Assembly: GCA_018433865.1 (NCBI GenBank)
Contig: JAHDQJ010000048.1
Span: forward strand, 1 to 64,000
DNA length: 64,000 nt
Direction: 5' to 3'
DNA from: Spirochaetales bacterium
GTDB lineage: Bacteria > Spirochaetota > Spirochaetia > Sphaerochaetales > Sphaerochaetaceae
The notes beneath the pieces were generated by a model. That model searched no databases. It saw only the letters and a list, made by a program, of their open reading frames with translations, and had not been told where the DNA came from. Positions 58,904 through 64,000 of this stretch are shown in pieces; position 1 is the first letter of the stretch; the number at the start of each line of letters is the position of its first letter. Position numbers and translations under genes: made by a program.

Positions 58904-58967
58904 TCCTATCGATAGGATAGGAATTACGTTAAATTTTTATCGATAAAATTGTATTGGGTACTGTACC
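58904..58967. promoter_or_regulatory. Three palindromes upstream of the GntR gene
   Basis: TCCTATCGATAGGA (58904-58917), TTTTATCGATAAAA (58935-58948) and GGTAC-T-GTACC (58957-58967) are perfect palindromes. The first two share the core TATCGATA with centres 31 bases (about three helical turns) apart, on one face of the helix. This suggests operators for the FCD regulator that follows. Confidence 0.65.
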
Positions 58968-59052
58968 ATACCGTTGTTGTGTGCTAATATATCTGTAATG
59001 TGATAGATCAACGATCCAGCGACTGATGGACCGATCTTGGAGGTCAACGTTC

Positions 59053-59751
59053 ATGCCTTTCGTCATATATTCAGAGAGACTGGCGCAAGAGTCTGCCAAA
59101 CAGTATGCCTACCGTATCCTGAGGCGCAACATACTGTTGCTCGACATGAAGCCGGGAGAGGCGATCGTGGAAAAGGATATCTCTGCGAAACTGCGGTTGA
59201 GCAGGACTCCGGTGCGCGAGGCATTGCTCGATCTCTGTCGCGAACGGTTGGTGGAAATCTACCCGCAGCGGGGGACCCGGGTGGCACTCATGGATGCGCG
59301 CTTGGTTGACCAAGGCCGCTTCCTGCGGGAGACGGTGGAGCTTGCGCTGCTCGAATTGGCGTGCAAGTCGTTCACCGAAGAGCATCTGGCCAAGCTGGAG
59401 GCGAACCTCGCGGAGCAAGAGCATGAGGTTGAGCAAGGCGACCTGATCAATTTCTTCTTCAAGGACAACGAGTTCCACCGCATCCTCTTTGCGTCCTGCA
59501 ACAAGGATACCGTATTCGACGCGATCAGCTTCTATATGCCGCACTTCACCAGGGAACGGATGTTGCGTCTGCAGATGTTCAATCCGAGCGAACTGATAAG
59601 GGATCACCGGAATATCATGACAGCCATCAAGGCAGGCGATTGCAGGACTGCGAAAATGCATCTCTCGGAGCACCTGGACCACGTGATGTGCGACCAGCAG
59701 ATTCTCCTCGAGGGGTATCCCGAATATTTCATTCGCGAAGAGCACTCCTGA
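59053..59751 (+). CDS. GntR-family (FCD domain) regulator
   Basis: The ATG at 59053 follows GGAGG. The N-terminal winged helix (QYAYRILRRNILLLDMKPGEAIVEKDISAKLRLSRTPVREALLDLCRERLVEIYPQRG) is standard GntR. The helical FCD domain contains the metal-ligand pattern D/N-x-x-FH (DNEFHRILF) and a late H-x-x-H region. Ligands of this family are usually carboxylates; the target genes are unknown, perhaps its own gene via the TATCGATA palindromes. Confidence 0.9.
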   Translation: MPFVIYSERLAQESAKQYAYRILRRNILLLDMKPGEAIVEKDISAKLRLSRTPVREALLDLCRERLVEIYPQRGTRVALMDARLVDQGRFLRETVELALLELACKSFTEEHLAKLEANLAEQEHEVEQGDLINFFFKDNEFHRILFASCNKDTVFDAISFYMPHFTRERMLRLQMFNPSELIRDHRNIMTAIKAGDCRTAKMHLSEHLDHVMCDQQILLEGYPEYFIREEHS

Positions 59752-59790
59752 CAGACGGTTCCTGCTTTCCCTCCTTTGTGGTAGGATGGA

Positions 59791-61146
59791 ATGCAGGACG
59801 CGATGATGGATACCATAACCAACGAAACCATCCTGGAAAGCATCAGCGACGGCGTGTTCACGATCGATCATGATCGGCGCATCACGTCGTTCAACCGTGC
59901 CGCTGAGCTGATCACGGGGATCGATCGCTCCGAGGCTATAGGGCTGCGTTGCTCAGAGGTGTTCAAGTCGAACATGTGCGAGGGGCACTGTCCCTTGGAG
60001 CACACCTTCGAGACCGGAAAGACGGTCATCAACCAAAGCGGTTATATCGTGAACTTGGCAGGAAAACGTGTCCCCGTCAGTGTATCCACCGCATTGCTCA
60101 AGGACAGTGCGGGGAATGTGATCGGCGGAGCGGAGACATTCCGGGACCTGAGCGAGTTGGAGCAGCTGCGCAAGTTGCGTGCTCGCCAGCGGTTCGGGTC
60201 GATCGAGAGCAACAGCGAGGCGATGCGCAAGATCCTTGACATGGTCCCTCCGGTCGCCCAAAGCAACTCGACCGTTCTCATCCTCGGTGAGTCGGGTACG
60301 GGAAAAGAGGTGCTCGCACGGACCATCCACAGCTGCAGCGTACAGAAGAACGGCCCGTTCGTCGCGGTGAACTGCGGAGCATTGCCCGACACCCTGCTTG
60401 AGTCGGAGCTGTTCGGGTACCGCAAGGGAGCGTTCACGGGTGCCGATCGTGACAAGCCCGGACGATTCGCGCTCGCACGGGGAGGAACGCTGTTCCTCGA
60501 TGAGATCGGAGATATTTCCCAAGCCATGCAGGTGAAGTTGTTGCGGGTGCTGCAGGAGCGGCAGTTCGAGCCGCTCGGGGCCCGTGAGACGGAGAAAACC
60601 GACGCACGCATCATCTGTGCCACCAATCGGGATCTGGAAGAACTGGTCCGGCAAGGTTCGTTCCGACAGGATCTTTACTACCGCATCCACATCATCGCGA
60701 TCACGATCCCTCCGCTGCGTGAACGCAGGGAAGACATTCCCCTGCTTGCCAAGCAATTCCTCGAACGGTTCGCGATCCTGAACAACAAGACGATCGAAAG
60801 CTTTTCCGCTGAGGCGTACGCCGCATTCTATGCCTACAGCTGGCCTGGGAATATTCGTGAGCTGGAAAACGTGGTGGAACGGGCGGTGGTGCTCTGCCAA
60901 TCCGACACGATCGGCCTTTCCGACCTGCCGGCGCAGATCACCGGTGCACTCACATCCTCCAGGCATGGTACCGGGATCTTGCCGCATGCGGCGGATGTCA
61001 ATGAGGCGAAGGATGAGGTCGAGCGACGCATCATTCTCGAAGCCTTGGACAGGAACGCCCGGAAAGTGAGCCATGCGGCCGAGGAGCTTGGAATCCACCG
61101 GGCGACACTCTACCGGAAGATGCAGAGACTGGGAATCGAATCCTGA
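59791..61146 (+). CDS. Sigma-54 activator with PAS sensor
   Basis: An N-terminal PAS domain (about 10-118) carries three Cys (C54, C63, C67; SNMCEGHC), a possible redox or metal switch. The AAA+ core has Walker A GESGTGKE (166-173), the sigma-54 contact loop GYRKGAFTGADR, Walker B GGTLFLDEIGD and the R-finger region. A Fis-type HTH ends the protein (RKVSHAAEELGIHRATLYRKMQRLGI). It activates the sigma-54 promoter just downstream. GTAGGATGG precedes the first ATG; a later ATG is possible. Confidence 0.93.
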   Translation: MQDAMMDTITNETILESISDGVFTIDHDRRITSFNRAAELITGIDRSEAIGLRCSEVFKSNMCEGHCPLEHTFETGKTVINQSGYIVNLAGKRVPVSVSTALLKDSAGNVIGGAETFRDLSELEQLRKLRARQRFGSIESNSEAMRKILDMVPPVAQSNSTVLILGESGTGKEVLARTIHSCSVQKNGPFVAVNCGALPDTLLESELFGYRKGAFTGADRDKPGRFALARGGTLFLDEIGDISQAMQVKLLRVLQERQFEPLGARETEKTDARIICATNRDLEELVRQGSFRQDLYYRIHIIAITIPPLRERREDIPLLAKQFLERFAILNNKTIESFSAEAYAAFYAYSWPGNIRELENVVERAVVLCQSDTIGLSDLPAQITGALTSSRHGTGILPHAADVNEAKDEVERRIILEALDRNARKVSHAAEELGIHRATLYRKMQRLGIES

Positions 61147-61160
61147 GATCAGCATGATTG

Positions 61161-61221
61161 GTCGCAATTATGCGACATAGTGCGACAATTGTTGCATGCT
61201 ATATGTTGCAAAAATGCGACA
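61161..61221. promoter_or_regulatory. Upstream activator sites: three dyads
   Basis: GTCGCA-ATTA-TGCGAC (61161-61176), TGCGACAATTGTTGCA (61181-61196) and TGTTGCA-AAAA-TGCGACA (61204-61221) are dyads built from one half-site, TGCGACA or its relative TGTTGCA. They lie 100-160 bases before the -24/-12 promoter, the usual place for enhancer-binding sites. The likely binder is the PAS activator encoded just upstream. Confidence 0.85.
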
Positions 61222-61321
61222 AACTACTGAGAGCCTGTGTGTGTTCCCTCGCATACCGCACACTTCCTTTTCTTTGTCACAAAAACAATTGACAGAATGA
61301 ATCCACAGCTGTGGACAGAGT

Positions 61322-61336
61322 TGGCACGTGAATTGC
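61322..61336 (+). promoter_or_regulatory. Sigma-54 promoter (-24/-12)
   Basis: TGGCAC-GTGAA-TTGC matches the full consensus with correct spacing. The predicted transcript start, twelve bases past the GC of the -12 box (about 61348), falls one base before the ATG at 61349. The message would therefore be leaderless, or have a leader of one base. Confidence 0.93.
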
Positions 61337-61348
61337 ATGCTTGTAGGC

Positions 61349-61753
61349 ATGAAATTGGCGATAACGGTCTGGAATGGAAGGATCGCTCCGCTGTTCGATG
61401 TCGCGCGACACATCGTGATCGTGCGTACCGACGGGTATGGACGCGCTGCAGAGGTCGTGGCAAATGCCGATCTCGATCAGGACCTTCCCAGGCAGAAGGC
61501 TGGTGCGTTGATCGCTATGGGCATCGAATCCTTGGTCTGCGGTGCACTTTCCTTGGAATACGAGGAATCGTTGCTCGAGGCGGGGATCGATGTGGAGGCT
61601 TTCGTAGCCGGAGACATCGAGCAGGTGTTGCAGGCGTGGAGTGACGGCACCCTGCACCAAAGGGGATTTTCCATGCCGGGCTGCGGGTGCCCTAGGCATC
61701 GGTGCATGCGTCACGGTCGGCATGGACAGCATCGGGGACCACACAGTCCCTGA
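61349..61753 (+). CDS. NifX/NifB-type iron-molybdenum-cofactor family protein with metal-rich tail
   Basis: The family start MKLAITVWNGRIAPLFDVARHIVIV fixes the ATG at 61349. The fold (ribonuclease H-like small domain of dinitrogenase iron-molybdenum cofactor proteins) ends near residue 110. A C-terminal tail rich in Cys and His (GCGCPRHRCMRHGRHGQHRGPH) could bind metal. No nitrogenase genes are present, so the family name should not be read as nitrogen fixation. First gene of the sigma-54 operon. Confidence 0.88.
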   Translation: MKLAITVWNGRIAPLFDVARHIVIVRTDGYGRAAEVVANADLDQDLPRQKAGALIAMGIESLVCGALSLEYEESLLEAGIDVEAFVAGDIEQVLQAWSDGTLHQRGFSMPGCGCPRHRCMRHGRHGQHRGPHSP

Positions 61754-61800
61754 CATTCGCAAGGTAACGCCCTGATGGGCGAAAGGACAGGAGGCAAAAA

Positions 61801-62085
61801 ATGCCAAGAGGAGACAGGACAGGAAGAAACGGTTTCGGACCCATGACGGGGCGGGGCCTCGGCTATTGCGCGGGATTCGACACTCCGGGATACCTTCAGG
61901 GAGCAGGTTTCGGTCGCGGAAGGTTCGGAGGAAGAGGACTGGGACTTGGCTTCGGGCGCATGGCGGTTCTTGCTGACGCACCGCGTGAGCTGGACATCCT
62001 GGACGAGCGCGCGATGGTGCTTGAGCAGCAGCTCTCTGATCTGAAGAAGCGTCTGGAAACACTGAAGAAGGAGGATAGGTCATGA
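61801..62085 (+). CDS. DUF5320 protein
   Basis: The sequence MPRGDRTGRNGFGPMTGRGLGYCAGFDTPGYL is the hallmark start of DUF5320, small proteins found beside NifX-like and MinD-like genes in anaerobes. The middle is Gly/Arg/Phe-rich, the end a coiled coil (LDERAMVLEQQLSDLKKRLETLKKE). GGAGGCAAAAA precedes the ATG. Role unknown, possibly assembly scaffold. Confidence 0.85.
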   Translation: MPRGDRTGRNGFGPMTGRGLGYCAGFDTPGYLQGAGFGRGRFGGRGLGLGFGRMAVLADAPRELDILDERAMVLEQQLSDLKKRLETLKKEDRS

Positions 62086-62444
62086 AGGTTGCACTCACCG
62101 CGGCGGGGAATTCGTTGGAATCTCCATTCGATAGTCGGTTCGGACGGGCACAAACCTTCATCATCTACGATACTGATACGGAGACGACCACCGTACTGGA
62201 CAATGCACAGAACCTCAACAGTGCGCAAGGCGCGGGCATCCAGGCTGCCCAGCATGTTCTCGACAGCGGTGCAACCGCGTTGATCACCGGGCACTTGGGA
62301 CCGAAGGCGGCGAAGGTGATCTTCGCTGCGGGGATCGATGTCTACCAGACCGATGCCGAGACGGTTGCACAGGCTTTGGCCATGTTCACTTCCAAAGCGT
62401 TGAAACCGATGAAAGGTGCCGATGTGGACGGACATTGGGTATGA
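62082..62444 (+). CDS. Second NifX-like protein
   Basis: The 120-residue product (MKVALTAAGNSLESPFDSRFGRAQTFIIYD, then AAQHVLDSGATALITGHLGPKAAKVIFAAGIDVYQ) is a complete dinitrogenase iron-molybdenum cofactor domain without the metal-rich tail of the first. Start overlaps the DUF5320 stop; AAGGAGGATAGGTC serves it. The pair may form a heteromer that binds an iron-sulfur-based cargo. Confidence 0.88.
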   Translation: MKVALTAAGNSLESPFDSRFGRAQTFIIYDTDTETTTVLDNAQNLNSAQGAGIQAAQHVLDSGATALITGHLGPKAAKVIFAAGIDVYQTDAETVAQALAMFTSKALKPMKGADVDGHWV

Positions 62445-63313
62445 GGATCGCGATAGCTTCAGGCAAAGGTGGGACGGGCAAGACGTTCGTGACGGTGAAT
62501 CTTGCCCGTTCCTTGGGCATGCCGGTGACGGTGCTCGATTGTGATGTCGAGGAACCGAACAGCAATCTTTTCTTGCACGGAGACCTGGTGAGTCAGTCGA
62601 GGGTCTCCGTCTGTGTGCCCCATGTGCTGGAAGACGCATGCACGGGTTGTCGTGTCTGTGCGGATGCGTGCCAGTTCAACGCGATCGCCGTGATCGGACG
62701 CAAACCGCTGGTCTTCGAGGATATGTGCCACTCCTGCGGTGTCTGCACGACGCTGTGTCCGCACGACGCGTTGATCGAAGTGCCGCATGAGATCGGGACC
62801 GTCACCGTCAGGCAGTCGCAGCATGTGTCGCTGGTCGAGGGTTTGCTCGATGTCGGCAAGGCACTTGCCGTGCCGGTGATCAGGCAGGTGAAAGGGCAGG
62901 TCGGGGCAGATACGGACCATCCCGTGCTTATCGATGCACCTCCGGGCACCAGCTGCCCGATGGTGTGGGCCGTAGATGGTTGTGACGCGGTGGTACTGGT
63001 GGCGGAGCCGACTGCGTTCTCCTTGCATGATCTTACACTTGCGGTCGACACGGTGCGGGAAGTAGGCGTGTCGTTCGGAGTCGTGATCAACAAGGATGGA
63101 CTCGGGGACGACCGTGTGGCCAGATACTGCGAATCGGAAGGCATTCCGATACTCGGTCGCATCCCGTTCGACCTGGATATCGCGCGTAGGTATGCCACCG
63201 GCGCGTTGATCGTGGATAAGGAACCTCGGTACCGTGATCTGTTCTTGCAGATGTGGCAATCAATCACGCACTTGGCCCAAATTGGAGGGAATCGCGATGA
63301 ATCGCTTGCCTGA
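62441..63313 (+). CDS. MinD/Mrp-like ATPase with two [4Fe-4S] ferredoxin motifs
   Basis: The deviant Walker A SGKGGTGKTFVTVNLA starts the protein, and IDAPPGTSCPMVW is the switch 2 region. Between them lies a ferredoxin insert with CTGCRVCADAC and CHSCGVCTTLC, each with a partner Cys further on (FNAIAV, HDALIEV). Such proteins bind and move iron-sulfur clusters or metals and occur with NifX-like genes in strict anaerobes. The ATG overlaps the preceding stop. Confidence 0.92.
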   Translation: MRIAIASGKGGTGKTFVTVNLARSLGMPVTVLDCDVEEPNSNLFLHGDLVSQSRVSVCVPHVLEDACTGCRVCADACQFNAIAVIGRKPLVFEDMCHSCGVCTTLCPHDALIEVPHEIGTVTVRQSQHVSLVEGLLDVGKALAVPVIRQVKGQVGADTDHPVLIDAPPGTSCPMVWAVDGCDAVVLVAEPTAFSLHDLTLAVDTVREVGVSFGVVINKDGLGDDRVARYCESEGIPILGRIPFDLDIARRYATGALIVDKEPRYRDLFLQMWQSITHLAQIGGNRDESLA

Positions 63314-64000
63314 ACAGGGCTCCGGCCATCAGAAACAGATCACGGAACTGGTCATCCTCAGCGGCAAGGGCGGTACGGGGAAGACGACCTTGGCTGCTTC
63401 CTTCGCGACATTGGCCCGCAGTCTCGTGCTTGCCGACTGTGACGTGGATGCAGCGGATTTGCATCTGGTAACCTCACCGGAGATACGGCAGAGACATCCG
63501 TTCATCGCGGGCAAGGAGGCTGTCGTTGACGAAAGCGCGTGCACGGGCTGCGGCCTCTGTGCATCGGCATGTCGATTCGATGCCTTCCAGGAGATTCGTG
63601 ACGGAAAACGCAGGGTGATTCCCGTGCGGTGCGAAGGTTGCGGACTCTGTGTACACATCTGCCCGGAGGCGGCGATACGGTTCGAGGACCGCGTTTGTGG
63701 CGAGTGGATGGTCAGCGACACCAGGTTCGGTCCGATGGTGCATGCACGATTGCACGCTGCCGGGGAGAACTCGGGAAAGTTGGTCACCCTCGTTCGGAAG
63801 GAGGCCCGACGCATCGCGACCGAACGATCGCGTTCCCTGATACTGGTGGATGGGCCTCCGGGGATCGGATGTCCCGTCATCAGCAGTGTCACGGGATCGA
63901 GTGCGGTCCTGATGGTCACCGAGCCGAGTGTTTCCGGAATCCATGATCTTGAGCGGGTGACCGCACTGGCCCGAGGCTTCGGGGTCCCGGTCTTCGTGTG
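63297..64000 (+). CDS. Second MinD/Mrp-like ATPase with ferredoxin insert, truncated by window end
   Basis: Reading from an ATG after TTGGAGGGAATCGCG, it has Walker A SGKGGTGKTTLAASFA, ferredoxin cysteines CTGCGLCASAC and CEGCGLCVHIC, and VDGPPGIGCPVI. No stop is reached before 64000, so the end is missing. It overlaps the end of the first ATPase by 17 bases. The two likely form a heterodimer, as do paired proteins of this type elsewhere. Confidence 0.93.
   Translation, partial: MNRLPEQGSGHQKQITELVILSGKGGTGKTTLAASFATLARSLVLADCDVDAADLHLVTSPEIRQRHPFIAGKEAVVDESACTGCGLCASACRFDAFQEIRDGKRRVIPVRCEGCGLCVHICPEAAIRFEDRVCGEWMVSDTRFGPMVHARLHAAGENSGKLVTLVRKEARRIATERSRSLILVDGPPGIGCPVISSVTGSSAVLMVTEPSVSGIHDLERVTALARGFGVPVFV

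Noticed and set aside
61349-63313. Nitrogen-fixation genes
   Set aside because: Family names mention nitrogenase cofactor, but no nifHDK or nifEN genes occur and the gene set is typical of non-fixing anaerobes.

Overview
The window reads as part of a fairly GC-rich spirochaete chromosome, most like Sphaerochaeta and its relatives. That placement is an inference: the binding-protein signal peptides ending in AQGASEAPK-like or GGSKEAP-like junctions and the gene complement suggest it, and no marker gene such as rRNA is present to prove it. There are two parts, a mobile region (about 1-28940) and a conserved chromosomal region (28943-64000). They meet at a tRNA-Val(CAC) gene, where a tyrosine integrase lies against the tRNA 3' end.

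Mobile region. 1-3.4 kb holds a broken IS256-type transposase and an AT-rich Fic AMPylase gene. 3.6-15.1 kb is a leftward prophage early operon: two small DNA-binding proteins, a PAPS-reductase-like protein, DUF1351, RecT, an HNH nuclease, a replication initiator with a Ser-Asp linker, a DnaC-like loader, a HAD protein, SSB and a dATP/dGTP diphosphohydrolase-like protein. It ends in a chimeric MmcB/S49-protease open reading frame and a holin-like gene. No terminase, portal, capsid or tail gene is visible, so the element looks like a deletion-decayed prophage or a satellite. 15.3-22.1 kb runs rightward. Inside it a cassette at 16.3-20.5 kb has a different style: G-only Shine-Dalgarno runs, paired hairpins, GC-rich repeat flanks, and small proteins including an LPD29-like and an ADP-ribosyltransferase-like one. 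22.3-23.0 kb carries tRNA-like genes and a terminator. 23.1-28.8 kb is a tightly overlapping leftward operon led by the integrase, with fifteen small, often Cys-rich genes, one or two of them resembling Lar restriction-alleviation proteins.

Chromosomal region. From the tRNA: a Crp/Fnr regulator facing a lipoprotein; a sugar or sugar-acid module (Gfo/Idh oxidoreductase, Zn alcohol dehydrogenase, PfkB kinase, RpiR regulator) divergent from an ABC importer; an orphan XRE-type regulator divergent from a nucleoside-salvage operon (deaminase, MtnA-like isomerase, MtnP-like phosphorylase, double GNAT); a polyamine importer operon potABCD; 6-phosphogluconate dehydrogenase with a LarA/DUF2088 protein; a complete pstSCAB-phoU cluster converging on phoRB; and a GntR/FCD regulator.

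The right end is a sigma-54 unit. A PAS-AAA+ activator is followed by three dyad sites, a consensus -24/-12 promoter, and an operon of two NifX/NifB-type proteins, a DUF5320 protein and two MinD-like ATPases with 2x[4Fe-4S] ferredoxin inserts, the last running off the window. Several strong promoters (phage early, rpiR, sigma-54) place the transcript start almost on the ATG and predict leaderless mRNAs.
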